DNA of 64,000 bases from contig NZ_MPZS01000003.1 of NCBI RefSeq assembly GCF_002020135.1, positions 496,001 to 560,000 on the forward strand, written 5' to 3'. The translations under genes and the position numbers were made by a program. Positions within the stretch are counted from its first letter, which is position 1. Every line of letters begins with the position of its first letter. Below are positions 29,634-37,417 of the stretch, piece by piece. The notes below the pieces were generated by a model. It did no database searches. It saw only the letters and a program-made list of their open reading frames with translations, and was not told where the DNA came from. The stretch comes from Thioclava marina (lineage in GTDB: Bacteria; Pseudomonadota; Alphaproteobacteria; Rhodobacterales; Rhodobacteraceae).

Positions 29634-31715
29634 ATGGACACGGTAACAGAACCGGCGATCGGTCCGCAAACGAACGCAACCTTCCCCACCTTCACCGCGA
29701 TGCAGGCGGTCCGCCGCTGGCTGATCGCCGCGCCCGACAAGGTGCCGCATTATGCCAACGGGACGAAGCGGCATGGCACGCTGGACACGCCCGCCGACTG
29801 GCAGCAACTCGTGAGCTATAGCGAAGCGCGCTCGGCACGGGACGCGAGGGGCGAAGGCTGGATGCTCGGTTTCGCCCTCGGTCCTGATGGCACAGGCGGA
29901 CATTGGCAGGGTATCGACCTCGACAGCGTGGATCAGAACCGCCTCGCGGGTTTGGCGAACGATGCCCCCGGATACGTCGAGGTCAGCCCGAGCGGTCAGG
30001 GCGCGCACGCCATCGGCTACGGTCGGTCCTTCACTACGTTGGGGTCCAACGGCAGCGGGATCGAGGCATACGCGGCGGGGCGCTACTTCACCGTCACCGA
30101 GCACCCCATCAGGGATAGCGGCACGGTCTGTCTGGCCAGCTATGTTGAGCAGGCGCTTGCGCCTCGGCATGGTGCCGCGCGTGCACAGAGCGCCGGGAAC
30201 GTGGAGACGGTGCCTGTCGATGCCAAAACGGTGACGGAACTGCGCTCCGCGCTCATGCACATGCCCGCCGACGAGTATCACCTCTGGGTGCGGGTCGGCA
30301 TCGCACTGCGCGAGCTTGGCGCGACCGGGCGCGGACTGTGGCTTGAGTGGTCCGCCACCTCGGAGAAGTTCGACCCGAAGCAGGCCGCCCGCAAGTGGGA
30401 GACCTTCAACCCGACTGGCACAGGCTATCAGGCCGTGTTCGCTGAGGCGCAGCGGCAGGGGTGGGTGAACCCGGCAAGCGGTGCCGCCCAGCTTGGCGCA
30501 CCGGCCGCAGCCCCGTCACCCGTTGAGAGTGCCACTGACCTTCTGACGCGGCTGAGCGTGGACTGGACCGACGACGAGGACGACGAGGTGCCCGACATTG
30601 TGGACGGACTGGTGGCTGACGAGGACGTGACGCTGCTTGGCGGGCACGGTGGCGTCGGCAAATCGTTCCTCGCCTTGCAGATGGCGTGCGCCGTGGCGCT
30701 TGGTGAGACCGTGCTTGGCTGCGATACGCGGCAGGCACGCGTCCTCTACTACTCAGCCGAAGACGGTCGCAAACGGCTGAAACGCCGCCTGCGGCGGGTC
30801 ACGGAGACCTTCGACTACGACCCCGAGGGGTTGCAGGGCAACCTCCTCGTGCTCGATGCCAGTGAGCTTGAACCGCTCTACGGTGAGGAACTGAGGGACG
30901 TGGGCACGGCGGGCAGGGTGCTTATGATGAAGAACCTCGGGGACACAGGCACCTTCCGCAACCTGCAAGCGATGGTCGAGCGCTTCGACCCGCAGCTTGT
31001 GATTGTCGATGGTGCGTCCGACACCTTTGACGGGAACGAGATTGCCCGCCGCGAGGTGCGCGCGTTCATCAAGCTCCTGCGACAGGTGCACCCGACCCGG
31101 AAGATCGGAGTGCTGCTGATGGTCCACATCGACCGGGCCAGTGCGCGCGGCTACGGGTCCAACGACGATGGCTATGCAGGCAGCGCGCAATGGCACAACT
31201 CGTGCCGCCGCCGGATGTATCTGCAACAGAAGGTCGAGAAGGACGACGATGACGGGTCGATCATCAGCGAGAGCTTCTTGCTCCGGGTGATGAAGAACAC
31301 CGATGGCAAGCCTGTGCCAGACCGCGAGTTGGCGCGCGACAACAACGGGCTGTGGCAGGCAGGGGTGCACATTGGAGGCGACCTGGCGGGTGAGCAGCAA
31401 CAAGACGTGCGCGAGGTGATCGCCACGCTGATCCGCGAATACTATGAACGGGAGGAGTTCATCAGCGCGTCTTTGGCGGCGAACGCACCAACCGGCGCGC
31501 ACGCCAGCCTTAGCGGTGACCCTCGGTGGCCGCGCAAACTGCGGAGGGCGAAGCAGACGAATGAGGTGCTGCGCGACATGGTGCGCGACGGCATCCTTGC
31601 CAAGGAACCCTACAAGCGACCGAACCGGACCACCGGCGAGCGGTGGATGGTGCAGCGCGACCCGAGCAAGCCCTTTGAACGGAACGCACACGGTGCACAC
31701 AGTGGCACACGGTAA
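29634..31715 (+). CDS. Primase-helicase replication protein (prim-pol/PriCT-2/RepA-like AAA)
   Basis: A 693-residue protein likely to replicate the excised element. The N-terminal prim-pol-like region carries WQGIDLDSVD (metal-binding Asp pair) and SPSGQGAHAIGYG. A PriCT-2-like helical region lies at about 195-285 (ALMHMPADEYHLWVRVGIAL). The C-terminal RepA/RecA-like helicase has Walker A GGHGGVGKS near 337-345 and Walker B LVIVDGASD near 456. The C-terminal winged-helix-like tail is basic. GAGGAAGG lies 12 bp before the ATG. The domain set recalls the P4 alpha protein in role, though not in order. Confidence 0.85.
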   Translation: MDTVTEPAIGPQTNATFPTFTAMQAVRRWLIAAPDKVPHYANGTKRHGTLDTPADWQQLVSYSEARSARDARGEGWMLGFALGPDGTGGHWQGIDLDSVDQNRLAGLANDAPGYVEVSPSGQGAHAIGYGRSFTTLGSNGSGIEAYAAGRYFTVTEHPIRDSGTVCLASYVEQALAPRHGAARAQSAGNVETVPVDAKTVTELRSALMHMPADEYHLWVRVGIALRELGATGRGLWLEWSATSEKFDPKQAARKWETFNPTGTGYQAVFAEAQRQGWVNPASGAAQLGAPAAAPSPVESATDLLTRLSVDWTDDEDDEVPDIVDGLVADEDVTLLGGHGGVGKSFLALQMACAVALGETVLGCDTRQARVLYYSAEDGRKRLKRRLRRVTETFDYDPEGLQGNLLVLDASELEPLYGEELRDVGTAGRVLMMKNLGDTGTFRNLQAMVERFDPQLVIVDGASDTFDGNEIARREVRAFIKLLRQVHPTRKIGVLLMVHIDRASARGYGSNDDGYAGSAQWHNSCRRRMYLQQKVEKDDDDGSIISESFLLRVMKNTDGKPVPDRELARDNNGLWQAGVHIGGDLAGEQQQDVREVIATLIREYYEREEFISASLAANAPTGAHASLSGDPRWPRKLRRAKQTNEVLRDMVRDGILAKEPYKRPNRTTGERWMVQRDPSKPFERNAHGAHSGTR

Positions 31716-31800
31716 GCTTTGTGCCAGCGCGTGCACACTGTGCCGCGCCCCGGCACACAGTGTGCGGGGGTATATAGGGGGGACACTGTGCAGTGCCGCT
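31686..31800. other. Cluster of GCACAC/GTGTGC palindromes, candidate replication origin
   Basis: Five GCACAC motifs (31686, 31695, 31705, 31733, 31753) and their complements form overlapping dyads, including the perfect GCACACAGTGTGC (31753-31765) and GCACACTGTGC (31733-31743). They straddle the end of the primase-helicase gene. Iteron-like sites beside a replication gene suggest an origin. No function is proven. Confidence 0.4.
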
Positions 31801-32057
31801 TGGTGCCACCCTCTACGCGCGCGCGTGGTGCCCCACTCCGCCGGGTCGGAACGTAACGGCACGCCTCGCTCCTGTGCCCGCAACTTGCCCGCCTCAGCAG
31901 GCGATGGCGTGGACCCATTGACCATGAGTTAGTTGTTCCGACCCATGTGGATCAGACATAACACATTGATATGAAATGCAAATTCGCTTGTAGAGACCGA
32001 AGAGGGCGCCGTAGCGTAAGCCTACGACAAGCCCCTACTGAGACAAACGAGGATCAA
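31801..32057. other. Non-coding stretch between the palindromes and the next island gene
   Basis: No supported gene. The last 120 bp are more AT-rich and probably hold the promoter for the 32058-34534 gene run. Confidence 0.35.
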
Positions 32058-32804
32058 ATGTCCACCGAGATCAACACGTCGATCACCGCCGACCTTCACC
32101 CCGACACCTTCCGTTCGCAGGTCGGCGTGGATGATGACACCGCACCCTTCATCGCCCCGGCGGTCGAGGCGTTCGAGAGCGCCTATTCCTACCTCGGCAG
32201 CATCTACGCCGTGCGCGAAGCCGCGTTCAGCGACCCGACGCTGACCCCCGAAGCTGCGCTGCTCCGCACCGACGACCACGCCAACGCCAAGCTGGCCGCT
32301 GTCACGCAGAAGTTCGACAGCACCATTGCGCAGTTCACCCGCAGCATCAAATCGCTGGAAAGTGACCTGAGCGCCAGCGTGAAGGAGCAGGCGGGCAAGA
32401 TGGTGAGCGGCGAGGTGCGCGCCCTGATGCAGAAGTCCCCTGACCGCGTTGCGCTGCTTGAAAAGGCGCTGGCCGAGAAGGACGAGGAAGTGCTGTCCGC
32501 CGTGCTGGGCGCGCCGCCCATGCTCAGCGGCTTGAGCAAGGAACTGCACGCCACCTTCCTCCGCGCCTACAACGAGCAGCGCAAGCCCGAGACGACCAAG
32601 CGCCTCAACGCGCTGACCGCTGCCCTCACGCAGCTTGAGAACAAGGGCGGGCTGGTGCTGCGTGAGATGGAGAAGGCAGTCGGGACGGTCCCGGTCCTCA
32701 AGCAGGACAAGGCGGGTGTGACGCGCATCGTCGGGAAGGTCACGCCCCGCGAGGTGCGCGAGAAGCGCAACGCCTCTGCCAAGGTCTACCGGCAGCACGC
32801 CTGA
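32058..32804 (+). CDS. Island protein of unknown function with coiled-coil segments
   Basis: A 248-residue acidic protein of no recognised family. The frame opens at 31971, but the ATG at 32058 has GAGGATCAA upstream and gives MSTEINTSITADLHPD. It is rich in Ala, Glu, Lys and Leu, with heptad-like stretches (about residues 80-130 and 185-220). No signal peptide or membrane segment is seen. It heads a run of small, mostly overlapping genes between the primase-helicase and the zinc-ribbon gene. Position would suit a structural, scaffold or regulatory protein of a satellite, but this is speculation. Confidence 0.75.
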   Translation: MSTEINTSITADLHPDTFRSQVGVDDDTAPFIAPAVEAFESAYSYLGSIYAVREAAFSDPTLTPEAALLRTDDHANAKLAAVTQKFDSTIAQFTRSIKSLESDLSASVKEQAGKMVSGEVRALMQKSPDRVALLEKALAEKDEEVLSAVLGAPPMLSGLSKELHATFLRAYNEQRKPETTKRLNALTAALTQLENKGGLVLREMEKAVGTVPVLKQDKAGVTRIVGKVTPREVREKRNASAKVYRQHA

Positions 32805-32829
32805 TCTGCCCAGTTGATAACAGGTTGCC

Positions 32830-33279
32830 ATGACTGACGAAAACCAGACCGAACCACATGAGCCGACCCACGGCCCGGATGGACGCTTCCTTCCGGGTCG
32901 GAGCGGCAACCCTCGCGGTCGCCCACCGGGACCGTCGAAGCAGCAAGCGCTTCTGAACAAGATGCTGGACGAGGCGAATGGCATCCTCGACGCCGTTATC
33001 GCCAAGGCACACGAGGGCGACCCGAGCGCCGCCGCGCTGGTGCTGTCGCGCATCGTGCCATCGCTCCGCAGCCAGATGAAGACCGTCCAGTTCGACCTCG
33101 ACCCCTCGCTGCCGCTGGCCGCCCAGGTCGAGCAAGTGTTGCTCGCTATCAGCACCGGGCAGCTCGCGCCCGATGTGGGTAAGCAGCTCATCGAGGCAAT
33201 CAGCGCGCTGGGCAACATCCGTGCGCTGGAAGACCTCGAAAGCAGGTTGGCAATTCTGGAAGCCAAGGAGATTCGATGA
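32830..33279 (+). CDS. DUF5681-domain protein
   Basis: A 149-residue protein beginning with the DUF5681 signature (GRFLPGRSGNPRGRPPGPSK), a Gly/Arg/Pro-rich motif common in phage-derived and integrative-element genes, often close to terminase genes. The C-terminal half is helical, with a hydrophobic repeat (AQVEQVLLAISTGQLAPDVG). It lies 25 bp after the preceding gene and overlaps the next by 4 bp (ATGA). A DNA-binding or small-terminase-like role is possible. Confidence 0.8.
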   Translation: MTDENQTEPHEPTHGPDGRFLPGRSGNPRGRPPGPSKQQALLNKMLDEANGILDAVIAKAHEGDPSAAALVLSRIVPSLRSQMKTVQFDLDPSLPLAAQVEQVLLAISTGQLAPDVGKQLIEAISALGNIRALEDLESRLAILEAKEIR

Positions 33280-33665
33280 TGGAAAGCTGTGCGACGATGT
33301 TTCAGGGACGGGTGGCGACCCTCGCACCGGGGCATGGCGACCTGTTCGTGCTCACTCTTCTGGGCGACCGGGTGCTGGCCTATGAACCGATCACCGTCTA
33401 CGACCGCGCAGTGCGGCGCGCCAACGAACTGGCGAAGGTCCGCAGCGAGCGACCGTTCACGGTCAAGGTGCTCGCCCTCAGCGGCAGGGAAGCGCGCAAG
33501 CTGCTCGGCATCAGCGGTGGCATCAGCAGCCTCGCCCCGCACGAGTACGCCGAGCTTCGCGAGCAAATCCGCGCCAACTGCATTGCGGCGCTTGAGACGT
33601 GCCGCGACCCACACGTCATGGCGGATGCCTATGACGTTCTGCGCTGGCTTGGAGCGGTGCAATGA
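33276..33665 (+). CDS. Small island protein of unknown function
   Basis: A 129-residue protein, MMESCATMFQGRVATL onwards, with no recognised domain, membrane segment or signal peptide. Start and stop both sit in 4-bp ATGA overlaps with neighbours, so it is translated as part of the island run. The mix of beta-like N-terminus and helical C-terminus (EYAELREQIRANCIAAL) is all that can be said. Confidence 0.7.
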   Translation: MMESCATMFQGRVATLAPGHGDLFVLTLLGDRVLAYEPITVYDRAVRRANELAKVRSERPFTVKVLALSGREARKLLGISGGISSLAPHEYAELREQIRANCIAALETCRDPHVMADAYDVLRWLGAVQ

Positions 33666-33964
33666 GGCGCGAACCGAACGAACTCCCCTTTACGGGTCGC
33701 TCATGGGATGCCCCCGCGCAGCGACGGGCACAGGTGCCAGAGGAAGACCGGCGCGTCACCTACCACATGGGGCGGGCATATCTGAACGAATCCAGCATCC
33801 GCGACCCTGACCATTCCGTGCAGCCCGCCGACATGCGCGCGCTGCGGGAACTGCACGCGGGCGCGGGGCGGGATCGGCAAGCCCACAAAGACGCCAACCT
33901 TGCTGCCGCGCTGTGCCTCGGTGCCGCGCTCAAGGTGTTCAAGGGCGAGGCGGACGATGAGTAG
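33662..33964 (+). CDS. Small island protein of unknown function
   Basis: A 100-residue, Arg- and Asp-rich soluble protein (MRREPNELPFTGRSWDAP) with no recognised family. The tail AALCLGAALKVFKGEADDE is helical. It is coupled to its neighbours by an upstream ATGA overlap and an 8-bp overlap downstream. Confidence 0.68.
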   Translation: MRREPNELPFTGRSWDAPAQRRAQVPEEDRRVTYHMGRAYLNESSIRDPDHSVQPADMRALRELHAGAGRDRQAHKDANLAAALCLGAALKVFKGEADDE

Positions 33965-34157
33965 CGCACGGTCACTACTGACCCGTGTCGCTCGGCTTGA
34001 AGCAGCACGCGCACCCAAGCTCTCGCGCATCGCCAAGGCCTACGGCAGCTTCGACGCCTTCGCTGAGCAGGTGCGCCGGGACATGGAGGCCGGGGTGCTG
34101 GACCGCGACTTTCCGCTTCCGCACCTCGAACGGTGGGAGCGCGAGAAGCTGTGCTGA
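33957..34157 (+). CDS. Small basic island protein of unknown function
   Basis: A 66-residue protein starting at the ATG at 33957 inside the end of the previous gene (MSSARSLLTRVARLEAARAP). The frame opens earlier, but an overlapping start fits the neighbours. It is highly charged and predicted helical (FDAFAEQVRRDMEAG). No family recognised. Confidence 0.6.
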   Translation: MSSARSLLTRVARLEAARAPKLSRIAKAYGSFDAFAEQVRRDMEAGVLDRDFPLPHLERWEREKLC

Positions 34158-34534
34158 CGGACGAACCTGCATGGCTGGTGGCATGGCGCGAGGGGCGCAC
34201 CGCGCCCGCAGCCCCGGCACAGCGCGGCGCACAGCCGCTGGCCGGGGTGGCTCAAGGGGGTAGCCGCGCGAAACCCCAAGCCCGCGCTGCAAACGGCGCA
34301 AATCGGGGGTCGTCGGGTTTCGCTGAACCGGGGTTCGAGGCATGGCGCTTCGACGGTGGCAAGCGACGGGAAGCTGTCCTTGATCTGGACCACAACCCGC
34401 CGCGCGTAGTGAGGAAAGTCGGCTGGCGCGTGTGCATGTGCTGCGCCAAGCCTTTCTGGAGTGAGGACACCACCCGCCAACGCCTGTGTGGCGAGTGCAA
34501 AGCGCCCCCGAAGGGGCAGAGACGAACACCATAA
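34151..34534 (+). CDS. Zinc-ribbon protein of the island
   Basis: About 127 residues. The first 80 are Ala/Pro/Gly-rich and low complexity. The C-terminus holds a treble-clef or zinc-ribbon-like module, CMCC then CGEC about 20 residues later (WRVCMCCAKPFWSED / RLCGECK), and a basic tail. The start is uncertain: GTG at 34151 has GGAG 11 bp upstream and a 7-bp overlap, while GTG at 34133 gives six more residues. The C-terminal 45 codons recur at 24344-24480. A nucleic-acid-binding role is likely; nothing closer can be said. Confidence 0.65.
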   Translation: MLTDEPAWLVAWREGRTAPAAPAQRGAQPLAGVAQGGSRAKPQARAANGANRGSSGFAEPGFEAWRFDGGKRREAVLDLDHNPPRVVRKVGWRVCMCCAKPFWSEDTTRQRLCGECKAPPKGQRRTP

Positions 34535-34691
34535 CCGTCGCGCGGAGTGGCAGCGACGGTGCGGTCTCGCCAACCGCCCGAGGCATAGCGGTTCAGTCCC
34601 TCGTTAAACGCAACAGCCGCAGTCAGGGCGGGGTATCTCCTTTCCCCGTGACCTGTAAGCGCCTCGGGAACATGGGTTTCGGGGCGCTTTT
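34397..34691 (+). repeat. Right copy of the 295-bp direct repeat
   Basis: Partner of 24344-24638 with no gaps. Here the zinc-ribbon gene is intact, and the terminator is followed only 48 bp later by the tRNA-derived repeat, whereas the left copy has about 830 bp of cargo in that position. Confidence 0.88.
34535..34656 (+). ncRNA. Conserved structured non-coding block of the islands (right copy)
   Basis: Nearly identical to the left block, differing at only a few bases. It carries the same CCGTCGC/GCGACGG stem and GGGG/CCCC pairing. It begins right after the zinc-ribbon stop codon and ends at the terminator. Confidence 0.35.
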
Positions 34692-34693
34692 TT
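34657..34693 (+). terminator. Intrinsic terminator at the right end of the island
   Basis: AAGCGCCTCGG pairs with TCGGGGCGCTT, followed by TTTTTT. It would end transcription of the replication and small-gene module before the tRNA. Confidence 0.8.
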
Positions 34694-34739
34694 GTTGAAC
34701 GAGTCAGCGTGGCCGCGTGTGCTTATGACCTGCTTATGG

Positions 34740-34852
34740 GGTAGGTCTAGAACTACAAAGACCGCCAGTGGCGGTCTCGGTATGTAGCTGTTTTTATTGG
34801 GATTTTTGGCTCCGGCGGTAGGGATCGAACCTACGACCAATTGATTAACAGT
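34740..34852. repeat. Right copy of the tRNA-Asn-derived repeat, including attR
   Basis: Matches 25520-25632. Its last 46 bp are part of the intact tRNA-Asn, so integration kept the tRNA functional, as is usual for tRNA-targeting integrases. Confidence 0.9.
34755..34777 (-). terminator. Terminator hairpin of tRNA-Asn
   Basis: AGACCGCCA/TGGCGGTCT forms a perfect 9-bp arm pair followed on the minus strand by TTTG, 30 bp beyond the tRNA 3' end. The same hairpin is copied at 25539-25557. Confidence 0.6.
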
Positions 34853-34881
34853 CAACTGCTCTACCGCTGAGCTACGCCGGA
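34807..34881 (-). tRNA. tRNA-Asn (anticodon GTT)
   Basis: A 75-nt cloverleaf with encoded CCA. The acceptor TCCGGCG pairs with CGCCGGA, the D arm has AGCTCAGCGGTAGAGC, the anticodon loop CTGTTAA gives GTT, and the T loop reads GGTTCGATCC. Its 3' half is the attachment site of the island. Confidence 0.97.
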
Positions 34882-34952
34882 ACACGAGGGGGTGTATAGA
34901 AAGCTCGAATTGGGTTGTCCAGAGGGTTCTTGCGAAAAAATTCATCCTTTCG

Positions 34953-35825
34953 TCACGTCAGCGAAAACAGCGCCTTGGGATGCAGGTGTGGGGCAGGGGT
35001 CACCAGGGTTTGTTGCGTCATTTCAACGAGATGGGCGAAGACGTTTCGCTCGGCTGCGGGCAGGAGGGCGGGCGGGATATCGGTGTAGATGGCTTGCGTG
35101 AGGGCGTGGGGCGTCGCAGGCCGCCGGCGCAAGTTTTCCAGGATCTGGACGCTTCGGGACTCGCGATGGGCGCGCTGCTCGGAAATGAGCCCGCGCGGGT
35201 CCGAAACGGGCGCGCCGTGGCCGGGGTAGAGGATGCGGGGGGTGAGTGCGTCGATACGCTCCAGAGAGAGGTAGTAATCGCTCAGATCTCCATCCGGGGG
35301 AGAGATCAGCGTCGAGGACCATCCCATCACCACATCGCCGGTGAGCACCGCATCGCCCAGCACGAAACTCAGATGATTGCAGAAATGGCCCGGCGTATGC
35401 AGCGCGGTGACCTGCCAGTCGCCATGCGACAGCGTTTCGCCATCGCCGAGTGGCTCGTCGGGGTGAAACCCGTGATCGACGCCTTCGCCGCCGCCCGCCA
35501 TGCCGGCCGCGGCCAATTCGGCCATGATCGGCGAGCGACCGGCCTCGGGCGGCCCGAAGGCCAGAACCGGGGCGCCCGTTGCGTCGGCAAGAAGCCGGGC
35601 GCCGGGAGAATGGTCGAGATGGGCATGGGTCACGAGGATATGGCTGATGCGCTCGCCCCGCGCGAGACCGTCGAGAATCGCCTGAAGATGCGCGGGGTCG
35701 GCCGGGCCGGGATCGACCACACCGACCGCACCGGTCCCGATCACGTAGCTGCAGGTGCCCGTATAGGTCATCGGCGAGGGGTTGGGCGCCACGATCCGCC
35801 GCAGGCCCGGCTCGAGTTCTTCCAT
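34953..35825 (-). CDS. MBL-fold metallo-hydrolase (LACTB2-like)
   Basis: A 290-residue metallo-beta-lactamase-fold hydrolase with the metal motif THAHLDHSPG (HxHxDH) and further His ligands in HTPGHFCNH and YPGHGAP. The C-terminal winged-helix-like LACTB2 region is visible (HRESRSVQILENL). The frame runs far upstream, but the ATG at 35825 has GGAGGGAAAG before it and gives MEELEPGLRRIVAPNP. It is divergent from a sensor kinase gene only 36 bp away. Substrate unknown. Confidence 0.9.
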   Translation of the reverse strand: MEELEPGLRRIVAPNPSPMTYTGTCSYVIGTGAVGVVDPGPADPAHLQAILDGLARGERISHILVTHAHLDHSPGARLLADATGAPVLAFGPPEAGRSPIMAELAAAGMAGGGEGVDHGFHPDEPLGDGETLSHGDWQVTALHTPGHFCNHLSFVLGDAVLTGDVVMGWSSTLISPPDGDLSDYYLSLERIDALTPRILYPGHGAPVSDPRGLISEQRAHRESRSVQILENLRRRPATPHALTQAIYTDIPPALLPAAERNVFAHLVEMTQQTLVTPAPHLHPKALFSLT

Positions 35826-35861
35826 CTTTCCCTCCGCTTTGGCCGACGCTAGGGTTCTGCC

Positions 35862-37196
35862 ATGAATTTTCGCTGGCTCAAACAGGTGATGCCGCGCGGG
35901 CTTTACGGGCGGGCCGCGCTGATCCTCATTTTGCCGGTCGTCACGATCCAGCTCGTCGTCTCGGTCGTCTTCATCCAGCGTCATTTCGAACGCGTCACGC
36001 GGCAGATGACCGAGGGCATGGTGCGCGAGATCGTCCTGCTCGATCAGGTGGTGACGAAGGCCGCGACGATCGAGGCCGCACGCGAGCGCCTTGCAGAACT
36101 CGACGAAGCGCTTGGATTCATCACCGTGCTGCCCGCTCCCGCTTCGGTGGCGAAAAACCGCGGTGACCGGCGCAAGTTTCTCGACTTGACCGGGATCGTC
36201 GTGCTCTCGACCCTGCACGAGAACCTGCCCGCGATCCGCTCGATCGATCTTGTGAGCGATGACAACAAGGTCGCGGTGGCGCTCGAGACCCCGAAGGGGC
36301 TTTTGTCGGTGATCTTTCCGCGGGGGCGGGTCTCGGCTTCGAACCCGCATCAGTTGCTGGTGCTGATGGTCTTCGTGTCGATCCTGATGACGCTGATCGC
36401 CTATCTGTTCCTGCGCAACCAGTTGCGGCCGATCCTGCGGCTCGCGCGGGCCGCCGAGGCATTCGGCAAGGGGCGCAACGTGGATTATCGGGTGTCGGGG
36501 GCCACCGAGGTGCGTTCGGCTGGTTCGGCCTTCCTCGACATGCGTGCGCGCATCGAGCGACAGATCGAACAGCGCACGCTGATGCTCTCGGGGGTGAGCC
36601 ATGACCTGCGCACGCCGCTGACGCGGCTGCGGCTGGCGCTCTCGATGATGCCCGAGAGCCCGGATGTCGAGGCGATGGAGCGCGATGTCGACGAGATGGG
36701 CCGCCTCGTCGACGCCTTTCTCGATTTCGCCCGCGAAGGGGCGACGCAGGGCAATCCCGAGACGCTGGAGATTTGCGGTTTCGTGCGCGGTGTCGTCGAG
36801 GATGCGCAGCGCGCGGGCCAAAAGGTCACGCTTGTCGGCTGCGAGGGGGGCGAGACCGCGACTTTCCGGCCCGATGCGCTGCGCCGCGCCTTTGAAAACC
36901 TTATCGGCAATGCCAATCGGTATGGCGAGCGCGCAGAGGTGACGGTCTCGATCGGCAAGACGGGATGGCGAATCGCGGTTCATGACGACGGGCCCGGCAT
37001 CGCGCCGGAGCGGCGCGACGAGGCGATGCGGCCCTTCACCCGGCTCGATCCTGCGCGCAATCAGGATCGCGGGCAGGGCGTGGGTCTGGGGCTTTCGATC
37101 GCCGCCGACATCCTGCGCAGCCATGGCGGGTCGCTGAAACTCGGGCATTCCGAACGGCTTGGCGGATTGATGGCCGAAATGATCCTGCCGCGCTGA
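35862..37196 (+). CDS. EnvZ-like sensor histidine kinase
   Basis: A 444-residue inner-membrane kinase. Membrane segments lie at about 18-38 and 167-186 with a periplasmic domain between. A HAMP region follows (LRPILRLARAAEAFGKG), then the H-box LSGVSHDLRTPLTRLRLAL, N-box FENLIGNANRYGE, G1 DDGPGIAPE and G2 GQGVGLGLSIA. No response regulator gene lies beside it, so its partner is elsewhere. The resemblance is to EnvZ, which senses envelope and osmotic change; the signal here is not known. Confidence 0.9.
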   Translation: MNFRWLKQVMPRGLYGRAALILILPVVTIQLVVSVVFIQRHFERVTRQMTEGMVREIVLLDQVVTKAATIEAARERLAELDEALGFITVLPAPASVAKNRGDRRKFLDLTGIVVLSTLHENLPAIRSIDLVSDDNKVAVALETPKGLLSVIFPRGRVSASNPHQLLVLMVFVSILMTLIAYLFLRNQLRPILRLARAAEAFGKGRNVDYRVSGATEVRSAGSAFLDMRARIERQIEQRTLMLSGVSHDLRTPLTRLRLALSMMPESPDVEAMERDVDEMGRLVDAFLDFAREGATQGNPETLEICGFVRGVVEDAQRAGQKVTLVGCEGGETATFRPDALRRAFENLIGNANRYGERAEVTVSIGKTGWRIAVHDDGPGIAPERRDEAMRPFTRLDPARNQDRGQGVGLGLSIAADILRSHGGSLKLGHSERLGGLMAEMILPR

Positions 37197-37316
37197 CCGC
37201 TGGCCGCGCACCCAACCCTTTCGCTGGCCTGCGGAGCGCCTTTCCGCTATCTCCCGATCCGCTCTTGCGACCCGTGCGTGGGACGCGCATTGTGACGAGT
37301 GAGTGACATGGCCTAG

Positions 37317-37345
37317 TTGAATGGGCGCCATACGCCTCCTAGATA
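37317..37345 (+). promoter_or_regulatory. Candidate promoter of lon
   Basis: TTGAAT and TAGATA are separated by 17 bp, ending 72 bp before the lon start. The CCTAGATATTG context also partly resembles RpoH (heat-shock) -10 elements, which would suit lon. Not conclusive. Confidence 0.4.
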
Positions 37346-37417
37346 TTGGGTTGAACAGGGAAGGGACGTGGCTGCCGAAAATCGGGGCCGGACCCTTCTG
37401 CCAGAAAAGGAACGCCG

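Larger units (their letters stand above)
25587..34852. mobile_element. Integrative, satellite-like genomic island at tRNA-Asn(GTT)
   Basis: A 9.3-kb element is bounded by 46-bp direct repeats of the tRNA-Asn 3' half. In order it holds a tyrosine integrase, an EcoRV-like methylase and endonuclease, an AlpA-like HTH protein, a primase-helicase, a palindrome cluster, six small genes starting with an unknown protein and a DUF5681 protein, and a conserved structured block. No capsid, portal, tail, relaxase or conjugation gene is seen. Size and replication genes resemble P4-like phage satellites, but dependence on a helper is inference. A sister remnant lies immediately left, showing serial insertion at the same tRNA. 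Confidence 0.88.

Noticed and set aside
28850-29740. A 296-codon minus-strand frame in the island
   Set aside because: No start signals or family match, and it runs antisense through the HTH gene.
25587-34852. A complete prophage
   Set aside because: No capsid, portal, tail, large terminase or lysis gene is visible; the element is too small.
34953-37331. A 792-codon minus-strand frame covering both the MBL hydrolase and the kinase region
   Set aside because: Only the last 290 codons are real; upstream it is antisense to the kinase. The start at 35825 has a strong ribosome binding site.
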